A stretch of 64,000 bases of DNA from Phycisphaerales bacterium (GCA_013140575.1 JABFSN010000011.1:1-64000); one strand, 5' to 3'; positions 19,347 to 29,279 are shown, counted from the first letter of the stretch. Notes: generated by a model from the letters alone, not told the origin. Translations and numbers: made by a program.

Positions 19347-21256
19347 GGGTATTCGGTCGCGGGGGCGACGGCGTCGAACCGTTTGACGTACCGGCGGCCG
19401 TCGCGGCGATGGCCCATCGCGGGCCGGACGAGACCGGATTCTGGCGCGACGCGCGGGCCCACCTGGGCATGTGCCGGCTGTCGATCATTGCACCGGGCGG
19501 AAATCACCAGCCGGCGCGAAACGAAGACGGGCGCGTGCGCGTGGTGTTTAACGGTCAGATCTATAACCATCCGGCGTTGCGGCGCGAATTAGAGAGTTGT
19601 GGACACCGGTTTTCGTCGGACGGCGATTCGGAAGTGATCGCCCACGCCTATGAAGAGTGGGGCAGTGCGTTCTGCGAGCGGCTGAACGGCATGTTTGCCA
19701 TTGCCGTATACGATTTCCGGGACGAGCCGACGTTGACCATTGCCCGCGATCGCATCGGGATCAAGCCGCTGCACTATCTATTGGACGACGACAGAATCGT
19801 GTTCGGGTCGGAAATCAAGGCCGTGCTGGCCGCGTCGGGCGAACGGCCGGGGGTTGACGTCGAGGGCATGTTGTCGCTGTTGACGTTTGAATACACGTAT
19901 GCGCCGCACACGTTGTTTCAAGGTCTGCACAAGCTGCCGCCCGGTCACTGGTTGCGAGTTACGAGCGAGAAGGCCGAGTTGAAGAGCTATTGGCAGTTGC
20001 CGGTGCGCGAACGGATGATGGATGCGCGGGATGCGGAAGACGAGTTGCGGGCGCTGCTGACCGACGCGGTTCGCATTCGATTGATCAGCGACGTTCCGCT
20101 GGGTGCGTTTTTGAGCGGCGGCGTGGATTCGAGCATTATCGTGGCGTTGATGGCCGGTCAGGCGACGGGGCGGGTGAAGACGTTTTCGGTCGGGTTCGAA
20201 GACGCGACGTATAACGAGACGGCCTATGCAAGGATGGTCGCGGACCGTTATTCAACCGATCATCGGGAAATCACGCTGCAGGTCGATCTGAACGAGTTAA
20301 TGACGCCGATTGAGTTGACGCTGGACGATCCCATCGGCGATTTTTCGGTTTTTTCGACATACCTCGTCAGCCGCGCGGCGCGGGAGCACGTGACCGTGGC
20401 ATTGTCCGGCGACGGCGGCGACGAGATGTTTGGGGGGTATGACGCGTATCTGGCCGATCGGCTGGCGCGTGTCTATGGACTGCTGGGGGCGCCGGTCACG
20501 CGCCGTCTAATGCCGTGGTTGCTGGCCCACGTGCATCCATCGCCGTCAAAAAAAGGTCTGGTGAACCGAATGAAAGTGTTCGCCTCGGGTGCGGCCAGAC
20601 CCGCTAATCTGGGCCACATGCGCTGGATGGTGTTCATGGACGACACACTGCGGCGCGGTCTGTTGACCGACGGGTTTGCCGAGCAAGCGGCGGACATCGA
20701 TCCGACGCGGCACGTGCGGCATTTGTTGCGGCGCGTGCAATACACGGATTCAACGCAGCGAAACATGTTCGTCGACGCGGGTTTCTATCTGCCGGAGAAC
20801 ATCCTGCACAAGGTGGATCGAACGAGCATGGCCGTGTCGCTGGAAACGCGCGTGCCGATGCTGGACCATCGTGTTGTGGAGGCGGCGTTGACGCTGCCGT
20901 CGCGGTATCACATACGCGGCTCGCGAACGAAAGTGCTGTTGAAAAGGACGTTCGCGGACCTGCTGCCCGAGCCGATTCGGCGTCGCGGCAAGCAGGGTTT
21001 CAGCACGCCCATGAAGCATTGGCTGCGCGGGCCGCTGGAGCCGATGATGCAGGACGTATTGGCGGTTGATCGGATCCGACGGGACGGGTATTTCCGGTCG
21101 GAAACAGTGGAACGACTGAAACGACAGCATCTGGAGGCGACGGCCGATCACGCCCATATCCTGTGGTCGCTGATGTTGTTCTGCATGTGGCATGATCGAT
21201 ACCAATCGAGCGCGGGCGGACGTTCCCGCGTCCGTGCGGAGGCATTGGCACTATGA
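19331..21256 (+). CDS. asnB: Asparagine synthase (glutamine-hydrolysing)-type amidotransferase
   Basis: 641 residues. The N-terminal class II glutaminase domain starts MCGIVGVFGRGG, with Cys2 as nucleophile, followed by MAHRGPDETGF and the NGQIYNH loop. The synthetase domain has the PP-loop SGGVDSSI after SDVPLGAFL, and later YLPENILHKVDRTSMAVSLE with RVPMLDHRVVE. Such AsnB homologues either make asparagine or amidate sugars and other metabolites in polysaccharide clusters. Its placement between a GT4 and a methyltransferase, overlapping both, favours a role in glycan modification. That is inference from context. Confidence 0.93.
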   Translation: MCGIVGVFGRGGDGVEPFDVPAAVAAMAHRGPDETGFWRDARAHLGMCRLSIIAPGGNHQPARNEDGRVRVVFNGQIYNHPALRRELESCGHRFSSDGDSEVIAHAYEEWGSAFCERLNGMFAIAVYDFRDEPTLTIARDRIGIKPLHYLLDDDRIVFGSEIKAVLAASGERPGVDVEGMLSLLTFEYTYAPHTLFQGLHKLPPGHWLRVTSEKAELKSYWQLPVRERMMDARDAEDELRALLTDAVRIRLISDVPLGAFLSGGVDSSIIVALMAGQATGRVKTFSVGFEDATYNETAYARMVADRYSTDHREITLQVDLNELMTPIELTLDDPIGDFSVFSTYLVSRAAREHVTVALSGDGGDEMFGGYDAYLADRLARVYGLLGAPVTRRLMPWLLAHVHPSPSKKGLVNRMKVFASGAARPANLGHMRWMVFMDDTLRRGLLTDGFAEQAADIDPTRHVRHLLRRVQYTDSTQRNMFVDAGFYLPENILHKVDRTSMAVSLETRVPMLDHRVVEAALTLPSRYHIRGSRTKVLLKRTFADLLPEPIRRRGKQGFSTPMKHWLRGPLEPMMQDVLAVDRIRRDGYFRSETVERLKRQHLEATADHAHILWSLMLFCMWHDRYQSSAGGRSRVRAEALAL

Positions 21257-22077
21257 GCGCGATGGCCCCAATGGCGGCGAGTGAGCGCGGTACGGCGTCG
21301 GGCGCGGGTCGGCATTCGAACGATGCGTATGATCGCATCGCCGCGTACTGGAACGAACACATCCACGATCTATCGGTGGCGACGCAGCCGGCGGGGTCGC
21401 GAGGATTTTTCGAGGAGCTCGACGCATATCGGTTCGACAAGTTGCGCTATCTGCCGAAACTCGTTGATTTCGGCGCGTTCGGCGGACAGTCACTGCTGGA
21501 GGTGGGGTGCGGCGTGGGGATTGATTTGGCGCGATTCGCGGGCGGCGGGGCGCGGGTGACGGGCATTGATCTGGCAGCGACATCTATTGAACTGGCCCGA
21601 ACCAATCTGTCGCAGCGGGGGTTGACCGGCGAATTGTCGGTGATGAACGGCGAACAGATGTCGTTTGCCGACAGTCAATTCGACATGGTATACGCGCACG
21701 GCGCACTGCAATACACGGCGGATGCGGCACGGATGGCCGCGGAAATCCATCGCGTGCTGAAACCGGGGGGGACGGCCATCATGATGGTCTACAACCGCCG
21801 GTCGTGGTTGCGGTTCATGTCGAAGACCATGGGTGTGGGACTGGAGCACGAAGATTCGCCGTTTCTGCGGCTGTTCACGCGCCGCGAATTCCGATCTGTG
21901 CTGGCGCCTTTCCGAAACGTGCGCATCGTGCCCGAACGGTTTCCGGTGGCGACGAAACTGCATCGCGGCGTGAAGGCCGTGTTGTACAACGGCGTGTTCG
22001 TCGGGGTGTTCAATCTGTTGCCGCGGCCGCTGGTGCGCTGGTCCGGCTGGCATTTGATGGCGTTCGCCACCAAATAG
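21253..22077 (+). CDS. Class I SAM-dependent methyltransferase
   Basis: 274 residues. The Rossmann-like domain has motif I LLEVGCGVGIDLARF and an acidic residue closing strand 2 in GIDLAATSIELA. MVYAHGALQYTADAARMAAE (motif IV) and LKPGGTAIMMVYN follow. It transfers a methyl group from S-adenosylmethionine, most likely to a sugar or glycolipid given its neighbours. The start overlaps the asnB stop by 4 bp. It is the last gene of the unit, and 30 bp separate it from glpD. Confidence 0.88.
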   Translation: MSAMAPMAASERGTASGAGRHSNDAYDRIAAYWNEHIHDLSVATQPAGSRGFFEELDAYRFDKLRYLPKLVDFGAFGGQSLLEVGCGVGIDLARFAGGGARVTGIDLAATSIELARTNLSQRGLTGELSVMNGEQMSFADSQFDMVYAHGALQYTADAARMAAEIHRVLKPGGTAIMMVYNRRSWLRFMSKTMGVGLEHEDSPFLRLFTRREFRSVLAPFRNVRIVPERFPVATKLHRGVKAVLYNGVFVGVFNLLPRPLVRWSGWHLMAFATK

Positions 22078-22107
22078 ACCGCAATTCGACGAACGGCGCG
22101 GGTAACC

Positions 22108-23850
22108 ATGAAACGCGATCCCACGAGCCTGGCCGATCGGGAATTCGATCTGCTGGTCATCGGCGGAGGGATTAACGGCACATGCGTGGCGCGGGACGCG
22201 GCGCTGCGCGGTTTGTCGGTAGCGTTGATCGACCGCGGCGATTTCGTTTCCGTCACGTCGTCCAACAGCTTGCGGATCATCCACGGCGGACTGCGTTATT
22301 TGCAGCATCTTGATTTCAGGAGAATGCGCCAGTCCATTCGCGAACGGTCGAACTGGCTGCGCCTGGCGCCGCATCTGGTGCATCCATTGTCGTTTCTGGC
22401 GCCCGCGGCCGGACGGGGGATGCGCAGCCGCGCCGCGTTTCGCGCGGCGCTGGCGGTCAATGATCTGATCGGGTGGGACCGCAACCGTGGCCTGGATCCG
22501 GCGCGACGCATTCCGCGGGGCCGCATTCTGACCCGCGGTGACGCATTGCAGCACTATCCCGGCGCCGACGCCGATGTGATTACCGGCGCCGCGTTGTGGC
22601 ACGACGCGCAGATGTACAGTTCCGAGCGCCTGGTACTGGCCGTTTTGACCGGCGCCGTCGAGGCCGGTGCGATCGCGGTCAATTACATCGAAGCGCGGCG
22701 ATTCGCCGTCGGCGGTTCGCGAATCGAGCGGGTCGGGGTGACGGACCGCCTGGCGGGCGACGCATTCGAGATTCGTGCTCGTGTCGTCGTCAACGCATCG
22801 GGACCGGTCATTAACGAACTGCTGGCGACGGCCACCGGTCGAACAACGACCGCCGCCCGAGTTCCACTTTCCAAGGCCATGAATATTCTGACCCGTCGGA
22901 TCGCGGGCGAATGCGCGGTGGGCGTCGCCGGTCACCATCGCGACCCCAATGCAGCCGTCGATCACGGCGCCCGGCTGTTGTTCATCACCCCGTGGCGCGA
23001 CCGGTCGTTGATCGGCACGACGCATGAAGCCTACCACGGTTTCCCGGGCGCCTTCCGCCCGACGTGCGACGACGTTCAGCGCTTCGTCGACGAAATCAAC
23101 GTCGCATGCCCGTCCGCGATGCTGACGCTCGACGACGTGGCCGCCGTCTACGCGGGACTGTTGCCCGCCGAGCGGTCCCGGCCCGGCGATTCCGACGTCC
23201 GCCTGTTGCGTCACCATCGGCTGATCGACCACGCGGAGCGGGATGGTCTCGACAACGTCATCAGTCTGATCGGCGTCAAGTTCACGACGGCGCGCTTGGC
23301 GGCCGAACAGGTGGTCGCGCTCGCCTGCCGCAAGCTGAATCGCGCGGCGCCCGCGTGCCAATCGGCCTGCACGCCGGTGGTCGGCGGCGACATTCCGTCG
23401 TGGGACGATTTCCTGATTCAGGAGCAGAAGCGCCATACGGGCCGCATCGAGCCGGCTGTGGTCCACGAAATCGCCCGACTGTACGGAACCCGTTATCCCG
23501 CGGTCCTGGATCATTTGGAATCCGATTCCGGCGGTGCCATTACGCGACGCCGCGTCATCGCCGCACAGGTGCGGTACGCGATTCGCCACGAAATGGCCAT
23601 GACGCTTTCCGATGTGGTTTGTCGTCGGACCGGTCTGTCGGCCTACGGATGCCCCAGCGACGACGAATTAGCGTACATGGCCGACGTCATGGCTTGCGAA
23701 TGCGACTGGGACGGGCGCCGCGCGAATGACGAAATCGCGGCCACACGCCGCGTGTTCGTCGGTTGGCGCGATGAACCGAACGAATCGGGCGGACAATCGA
23801 CCGCGTCGGTTGGTGCGCCGCTGCGCCCGGTCGGTGCGCCGGCAAGTTGA
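22108..23850 (+). CDS. glpD: FAD-dependent glycerol-3-phosphate dehydrogenase
   Basis: 580 residues, the expected size. The N-terminal FAD-binding dinucleotide fold is LLVIGGGINGTCVARDAALR. SNSLRIIHGGLRYLQHLDF is the GlpD substrate-loop signature. VNASGPVINELL and FITPWRDRSLIGTTHE follow, with the C-terminal DAO_C helical domain after residue 400. It oxidises glycerol 3-phosphate to dihydroxyacetone phosphate at the membrane and passes electrons to quinone. The ribosome site is weak. Relation to the glycan genes is unclear; it may be a separate unit. Confidence 0.93.
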   Translation: MKRDPTSLADREFDLLVIGGGINGTCVARDAALRGLSVALIDRGDFVSVTSSNSLRIIHGGLRYLQHLDFRRMRQSIRERSNWLRLAPHLVHPLSFLAPAAGRGMRSRAAFRAALAVNDLIGWDRNRGLDPARRIPRGRILTRGDALQHYPGADADVITGAALWHDAQMYSSERLVLAVLTGAVEAGAIAVNYIEARRFAVGGSRIERVGVTDRLAGDAFEIRARVVVNASGPVINELLATATGRTTTAARVPLSKAMNILTRRIAGECAVGVAGHHRDPNAAVDHGARLLFITPWRDRSLIGTTHEAYHGFPGAFRPTCDDVQRFVDEINVACPSAMLTLDDVAAVYAGLLPAERSRPGDSDVRLLRHHRLIDHAERDGLDNVISLIGVKFTTARLAAEQVVALACRKLNRAAPACQSACTPVVGGDIPSWDDFLIQEQKRHTGRIEPAVVHEIARLYGTRYPAVLDHLESDSGGAITRRRVIAAQVRYAIRHEMAMTLSDVVCRRTGLSAYGCPSDDELAYMADVMACECDWDGRRANDEIAATRRVFVGWRDEPNESGGQSTASVGAPLRPVGAPAS

Positions 23851-23880
23851 CGACACCCCATCATCGGTCACAATGATCGC

Positions 23881-25776
23881 ATGTGCCGCGCGTCCGATAC
23901 GGCTTTCCGCGTCCGGGCGTGGACTGCATGGGGTGAATGCCGGCACGCCCGGCGTGGCACGGGCGTCCCGCCCGTGAAAACAACGGCAGGCGGCCGATGC
24001 AGCAAGAAACCGCGGACATGGGCTGGAAGCCCATGCCACAGCCTCCGCGTCCGGGCGCTCGCCTGCCTGGCGGTCTTCTGGCCAATCGCACACGGTTTGT
24101 CCGCGACCGCCGAACCCGCCGATGCCCCCATTGGCTCGACCGGCGGCGACCAAATCGTCTGGGCCTATCGCCACGTCGCGGCCGCCGAGGGCGGTCCGGC
24201 CGCGTGGCGATTCGTTTTCCTATTACCCGACACCGACCCGCGGGTGGGGTGGTCACGCCCGTTCGGTTGGGGAGAAATCGCCGGCGAGATCGGCCTGACC
24301 GCGGTTCGTGGCCGGCACCTGCACGTCATCTTCGCGGACGGCACGCATCGGGTTTACACGCCGGACCGTTCGACGATCGGATTGAAACTGCCCCGACCCG
24401 TCGTCCCCGTCGCGCTCGCCGGCGATGAACAAGCCGACGCGTTGTTCGCCGTGGTTCCACGCCACGTGGCCGCGTCGTTATTGGCCGGCGAATCGGACCT
24501 CGAAACCGAGTTGCCCGCGGTCCGATCGAACGAACCGGACACAAGCGATAAGCCGACGGCGCCCCCGGGGGACGAGCGACCCGCTCGCGGTGACGAGGCA
24601 TTGCCGTCGCGCACCCGGTGGCCCGATGCCCACTACGTTTTAATGCGCTTCGCGGACGCGCAATGGCATGCCGATCGCCCGCTGCCGGCATGGTTTGATC
24701 AGCGGGAGGACATTCACCTGACCGCCCAAGCCGGCGCAGTCGAACTGATTTGCCGCGACCCGGGCGACGGTCCGGGTTGGGTCCACGCACGCAGTTCAAG
24801 CCCCGCGGCCGACTGGTCCGAACCGCGTGCGATCGATGCGCTGTCAACCGGCGATCCAGTCGGGTTCTTCAGCGTTAAGGGTCGCCCGGTGCTGATCCAG
24901 GCAACCACTGGTCCCGACGCGACGTCCTGCCGCCCGGTTCGATTCGACGGCGATGCATGGGTGCCCGGACAGCCGTTCAGCGAAATCGGCGGAGCGTCGG
25001 GCGCCGCGTCGATCGGCGTCCATTTCGCGGCGCTCGGCGACCGCATCGTCACGACCTGGGTAGGCGACGATGGCACGGCGAGTTGGGCCGCATGGCCGGT
25101 AGACGGCGGCCGCCCGATCGTCGCCCGTCAGCCCATCGGACCGCTGGTCGGCGGCGCGACCGTCGCACCGGGGACCGGTGCCGTCCAAACCATCATCGCG
25201 TACGCGGTTCTGGCGATCATCATGTTGACGGTCTTCGTTCGCCGGAAGCAGACCGTTTTCCGTCCCATCGTGTTGCCGCCCGGCTACCGCCTGGCGCGGT
25301 TCGGCCCGCGATTGTATGCCTTCCTGATCGACGGAATTCTGTTCCTGCCGGCGTGCGCCTACGGATTCGCGCAGCCGATTCGACGGTTTCATTTCGACCA
25401 GGCGCTCTTGTGGCAGGCGGCGGTCAACGACCCCGCGTTTGCGTCGGAATTGATGTGGCGCTGGGCGGCCGTCGTGGCCGGGTTCGTCGTCTACGCTACC
25501 GTTTTCGAGAGCGTGTGGGGCGCCACGCCCGGCAAACGCCTGCTGCGCTGCCGGGTGCTGAACGAGCGTGGCGGACCTTGCGGCCTGGTCCGCGCACTGG
25601 TGCGCAATGCCGTGCGTTCGCTGGAAATCTCGCTGGTCACCCTGCTGTGGACGGTCATGTTGATCCTTTTGACCCGCAACCGCCAACGCCTCGGCGATCT
25701 CCTGGGCGGCACCATCGTGGTTGAATTCGACGCGGCGGCGGGCGGTCCGCCGCCGCCGATTGGGAATTCCGGCTGA
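23881..25776 (+). CDS. RDD-family membrane protein with large extracytoplasmic domain
   Basis: 631 residues from the ATG at 23881. A GTG at 23974 is an alternative and keeps the signal sequence VRALACLAVFWPIAHGLSAT. Residues about 80-430 are a soluble, probably beta-rich domain with no family I recognise. A transmembrane helix follows (TIIAYAVLAIIMLTVFV), then an RDD domain with RLYAFLIDGILFLP, WGATPGKRLLRCRVLNERG and RQRLGDLLGGTIVV. RDD domains occur in transport or stress-related membrane proteins. The first 50-60 codons are made of dispersed palindromic repeat phrases (about 23935-24045), so the true start is doubtful. It is 30 bp after glpD. Confidence 0.82.
   Translation: MCRASDTAFRVRAWTAWGECRHARRGTGVPPVKTTAGGRCSKKPRTWAGSPCHSLRVRALACLAVFWPIAHGLSATAEPADAPIGSTGGDQIVWAYRHVAAAEGGPAAWRFVFLLPDTDPRVGWSRPFGWGEIAGEIGLTAVRGRHLHVIFADGTHRVYTPDRSTIGLKLPRPVVPVALAGDEQADALFAVVPRHVAASLLAGESDLETELPAVRSNEPDTSDKPTAPPGDERPARGDEALPSRTRWPDAHYVLMRFADAQWHADRPLPAWFDQREDIHLTAQAGAVELICRDPGDGPGWVHARSSSPAADWSEPRAIDALSTGDPVGFFSVKGRPVLIQATTGPDATSCRPVRFDGDAWVPGQPFSEIGGASGAASIGVHFAALGDRIVTTWVGDDGTASWAAWPVDGGRPIVARQPIGPLVGGATVAPGTGAVQTIIAYAVLAIIMLTVFVRRKQTVFRPIVLPPGYRLARFGPRLYAFLIDGILFLPACAYGFAQPIRRFHFDQALLWQAAVNDPAFASELMWRWAAVVAGFVVYATVFESVWGATPGKRLLRCRVLNERGGPCGLVRALVRNAVRSLEISLVTLLWTVMLILLTRNRQRLGDLLGGTIVVEFDAAAGGPPPPIGNSG
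23935..24045 (+). repeat. Palindromic dispersed phrases at the start of the RDD gene
   Basis: Contains GGCACGGGCGTCCCGCCCGTG (a hairpin), a spacer, then CATGGGCTGGAAGCCCATG (a second hairpin). Both have the look of high-copy interspersed palindromes rather than native coding sequence, yet they lie inside the open reading frame. Confidence 0.6.
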
Positions 25777-25962
25777 TTGGCGACCGGCTTGCGCGGGTGG
25801 CCGCCCATTGACGACACTGCTTCGTCCGGGAACCATGGATTGAATTGCGATCGGCGGCGCGCCGATCTACCACGGATGGTCCATGCCGGTCGGCGGCATC
25901 GCGGACCTCGAAACGTAGCGTCCGCGGCCCACCCCGGCCGCGGCGACCCATGCAGGATGTCC

Positions 25963-27435
25963 ATGAGCGCTCCCCTGGTCACGCTGAAGCGAAGGTCCGA
26001 ACAGTTCATTTCCGACGACCGCCGCGTCATCACCCGGCTGTTCATCGTCGGTGATGAAACGCGCGTCCGCGGGTTGCTCCGCCGCATCCTGAACATGTCC
26101 GAACCGGAAGTGGAGCGCAACCTCCGCATCGTGTTGAACGACTTCGCCGCCCGGCATCGCGACGTGCGCGCCGTATTCGATCACCATTTTGACGCCGTCG
26201 CCCACCTTCTGGACAACGGCCGGCAGATGACCGAGGCCCGACGCTGGCTCATTGGCGCCTATTTCACCATGGAATACGCCATCGAGGCCGCCGCCCTGTT
26301 CAATCCTTCGATCGTCCCCCATTTCGATCAAACCGGACTGCCGCCCGGCGCCCGCCGTTACATTTTAAGCCTGCGGGCCACCGGCGAGGGGCACATCTCC
26401 TCGATCGTCTTCCGGGTCTGCGTCATCGATTCCGCCGGCGACATCGCCGTCAATCCGCCTAGCGCGTTCGTCGCCGGCGGACGACCCGATCCCAGCGCCT
26501 CCCTCGCCAAGCACACCTTCTTCCTGAAACTGATCGAGATGGGCGCTTACACGGAAATGGCCGGCCGCATCCTCGATCCCCTTCCCGATCATTTCATTCA
26601 GGCCGACCTCGACCACACCATCGCCCGGCTGCGTGAATCCGGGCTGCGTTCGCACGAGTTCGAGGAGGCCGCCCAGCACGTGACCTGGCTCGCGCGCTCC
26701 AATTACACCATTCGCTTCGCGGCCGACACCCCGCCGTCCGAAGTGGTCATCTTCCCCGTGACCGACAACGAAAGCCGCGGCATCGAGGACGCCCGTTTCG
26801 TCCTGTTCACCGACGACGACGCCAAGGTGTCCTACTATGGCACCTACACCGCCTACAACGGCTTCCGCATCCTGCCCCAACTGCTGACCACCGACGATTT
26901 CCGCACCTTCAGAATCATGACCCTGCACGGCAAATGCGTGCAGAACAAGGGCATGGCCTTGTTCCCCCGGAAACTCGACGGCCAATTCGTCATGATCTCC
27001 CGCCTCGACGGCGAAAACCTGCACCTGATGCGCTCCGACAACATCCGCTTCTGGAACGACGCCGTCACGCTTCGCGGCCCCACGCTTGACTGGGAATACG
27101 TGCAGATCGGCAACTGCGGGTCGCCCATCGAAACCGAGCACGGCTGGCTGCTGCTGACCCACGGCGTCGGACCCATGCGCCGCTACTGCATCGGCGCCGA
27201 TCTGCTTGACCTCGACGACCCCACTCGCGTCATCGCCATCGCCCGCCAACCCATCATCAGCCCCGACGCCCGCGAACGCGAAGGCTACGTCCCCAACGTC
27301 GTCTACTCCTGCGGCGCCGTCGTGCACAACAACCTGCTGGTCATCCCCTACGGTCTGTCCGACTCCGCCACCAGCTTCGCCACCGTCCCGCTCAACGATC
27401 TGCTGTCCTACCTCCGCGACGAATGCCGGTCGTAA
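25963..27435 (+). CDS. GH130 family glycoside phosphorylase / hydrolase
   Basis: About 490 residues from the ATG at 25963, which has AGGA a few bases upstream. An ATG at 25957 is equally usable, and the frame is open to 25777. The N-terminal 170 residues are helical. The five-bladed propeller then shows NESRGIEDARFVLF, the GH130 active-site strand with its catalytic aspartate, plus YYGTYTAYNG and IGNCGSPIETEHGWLLLTHG. Family members phosphorolyse or hydrolyse beta-mannosides, for example mannosyl-glucose or mannosyl-GlcNAc. The helical N-terminal extension suggests the subgroup with an oligomerisation arm. Substrate cannot be assigned. It follows the RDD gene by 186 bp. Confidence 0.88.
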   Translation: MSAPLVTLKRRSEQFISDDRRVITRLFIVGDETRVRGLLRRILNMSEPEVERNLRIVLNDFAARHRDVRAVFDHHFDAVAHLLDNGRQMTEARRWLIGAYFTMEYAIEAAALFNPSIVPHFDQTGLPPGARRYILSLRATGEGHISSIVFRVCVIDSAGDIAVNPPSAFVAGGRPDPSASLAKHTFFLKLIEMGAYTEMAGRILDPLPDHFIQADLDHTIARLRESGLRSHEFEEAAQHVTWLARSNYTIRFAADTPPSEVVIFPVTDNESRGIEDARFVLFTDDDAKVSYYGTYTAYNGFRILPQLLTTDDFRTFRIMTLHGKCVQNKGMALFPRKLDGQFVMISRLDGENLHLMRSDNIRFWNDAVTLRGPTLDWEYVQIGNCGSPIETEHGWLLLTHGVGPMRRYCIGADLLDLDDPTRVIAIARQPIISPDAREREGYVPNVVYSCGAVVHNNLLVIPYGLSDSATSFATVPLNDLLSYLRDECRS

Positions 27436-27707
27436 TCGCCGCACGCCGCCCCATCGCAGCCGACCCGCTGGTGCGAGATTCCCTTCTCGCACCCGCATTA
27501 GCGGGAATCCCTTCCCGCGCCCGGTCGGGTGGCACGGTCTGGCGTACTCGCCAGGCAGTGGCGAAGCGTCGTGCCCCGTCCCTTGCCTCGCAAGCGACGG
27601 CGCAACGGCAATCCCGTCCACTGAAACCGCTTGACTGGACACTTCACCGGTTGAATGATTCCACCGGCTTCCAATCACCGTAGTCCATTTCAAAAAGGAG
27701 ACCGGCC
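27436..27707. other. Spacer with palindromic phrases
   Basis: No gene. It holds GCGAGATTCCCTTCTCGC, CGGGAATCCCTTCCCG and GGCACGGTCTGGCGTACTCG-type phrases, of the short interspersed-repeat kind (27470-27580). A possible ribosome site (AAGGAG) for the next gene is at its right end. Confidence 0.6.
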
Positions 27708-29279
27708 ATGCGTTCCGCATCGCGTCTTCCAAGAACCCGTCGCACGGGTCGGCGCCATCGGCTTGTACCCATCGTCCTTGGCTTTGTCGTATGCCTCGGT
27801 GCGGTTCGCCTGACCGGATGCGCCGCATCCGCACCGCCCGGCGTCACGGCCGGCGGTGTACAGGACATCGCTTTTGCCCGAACGACGATCCTCGACGGGG
27901 AAATCCCACCGCCCGAGTCTATCACCGTCGAAGGCTTCATGTCCGAACACTCCATCGGAATCGCGGCGCCCCAGGATCCGGGGTTGCTCTACGCGACGGC
28001 CACCGCGGCCTGGAACCAGGACTTCGATGCGCTGACGCCCCTGGCGACCATCGCCATCGGCTTCGGGACCACGATCGACGCGGAGACCTTCCGACGCGAC
28101 GCCCAGAATCTGTGCCTCGTGATCGACCGTAGCGGATCCATGGCCGAAACGATCGACGCACGCACCCAGACGTCCAAACTCACCGCGGTCCGCGTCGGCC
28201 TGGACCGGTTGATCGCCCGGCTGACGCCCGATGATTTGATTAGCGTGGTCACGTTCAACGCCGCCTCGAGAATCGAAGTCGAAGCGGTGGCCGGCGACGA
28301 CGTCGCCGGCATCAAACGGGCCTACGACGCGGTTGAGGCCGAAGGGGCGACGAACATCGCCCGGGCCATGCGTCTGGCCTATCAAACCGTGGCCCGAAAC
28401 CGTGACCCGGCTCGCAACGATCGAATCATGGTCTTCACCGACGGCTTGCCGACGGCCGGTGCCCGTGAAAGCGATGATTTCCTGCCGGTCATGCGGCAAT
28501 ACGCCGCCGAAAACATCGGCGCCACGATAATCGGCGTCGGCGGTAACTACGGCGACCAATTGGTGTACGACGTTTCCCAGGTGCGGGGTGGAAACGCATT
28601 CTACATGGGCGACTACGATCAGATCGTCCACGTATTCGACGACGAGTTCGAATATATGGTCACACCCGTCGCCTACAACGTGGTGTTGTCGTCTTCCGTT
28701 CCGTTTGCCTTCGACGTTCACGACGTGTACGGCATTCCCGAGCCGGAATCGCTTTCCCACACGTTGGAACTCAATGTGCCGACCCTGTTTCTGAGCAGCC
28801 GGGAAGGAGGAGGCATCGTTCTGGTGCGCCTGCGGGCCGGCGCACTGGTGAACTTCGACGAACCCAACACGCTGGCGAATATCGACCTGTCGTATGAAAC
28901 GCCGGACGGCCAACGCGTTTCGACCACCTTGGACGTCAACCTGCCCGCCGGACAGGATCCCGGCGCAACGGAAAGCTATTTCGAATCCGATGGTACGCGG
29001 CGGGCCGTGCTGCTGGCGGACACCGCGCGCGTCCTGCGAAACGCGTGCGCCGACATCTATCCATCGTACGATTATTACTATGGATATTATCCGTCCAGGA
29101 GCGACGGTAATGACACCGCCATCAATCGGCTCACGGAGTTCTTACCCTATTTCGACGCCCTCGCCGCCGGATTGGAAGACCAACCGTCGCCGACATCACG
29201 AAGCCTTTCGGAGGAGCGATCGCTCGTGGAACGGTTGTTGTCCAATATCCAAGCCATTCAGGCGTCATTCAGCAGGTAG
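27708..29279 (+). CDS. von Willebrand factor A domain lipoprotein
   Basis: 523 residues. A long signal peptide ends in a lipobox (VRLTGC), so the mature protein is probably lipid-anchored at Cys38. The VWA domain (about 130-310) has the MIDAS motif CLVIDRSGSM, the threonine-containing loop GATNIARAM and the acidic IMVFTDGLPT. After it come beta-sheet regions and a helical tail rich in polar residues, with a YDYYYGYYPS tyrosine cluster. VWA proteins bind partners through a metal ion; this one acts outside the cytoplasmic membrane. The partner is unknown. The AAGGAG ribosome site supports the start. Confidence 0.88.
   Translation: MRSASRLPRTRRTGRRHRLVPIVLGFVVCLGAVRLTGCAASAPPGVTAGGVQDIAFARTTILDGEIPPPESITVEGFMSEHSIGIAAPQDPGLLYATATAAWNQDFDALTPLATIAIGFGTTIDAETFRRDAQNLCLVIDRSGSMAETIDARTQTSKLTAVRVGLDRLIARLTPDDLISVVTFNAASRIEVEAVAGDDVAGIKRAYDAVEAEGATNIARAMRLAYQTVARNRDPARNDRIMVFTDGLPTAGARESDDFLPVMRQYAAENIGATIIGVGGNYGDQLVYDVSQVRGGNAFYMGDYDQIVHVFDDEFEYMVTPVAYNVVLSSSVPFAFDVHDVYGIPEPESLSHTLELNVPTLFLSSREGGGIVLVRLRAGALVNFDEPNTLANIDLSYETPDGQRVSTTLDVNLPAGQDPGATESYFESDGTRRAVLLADTARVLRNACADIYPSYDYYYGYYPSRSDGNDTAINRLTEFLPYFDALAAGLEDQPSPTSRSLSEERSLVERLLSNIQAIQASFSR

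Noticed and set aside
21490-23589. 699-codon minus-strand open frame over the methyltransferase and glpD
   Set aside because: Shadow of two well-supported plus-strand genes; arginine/glutamine/histidine-rich and featureless.
26365-27834. 489-codon minus-strand open frame over the GH130 gene
   Set aside because: Antisense to a clear GH130 coding sequence; composition is a GC-driven reflection (long Val/Gly/Ala/Asp runs) with no domain.
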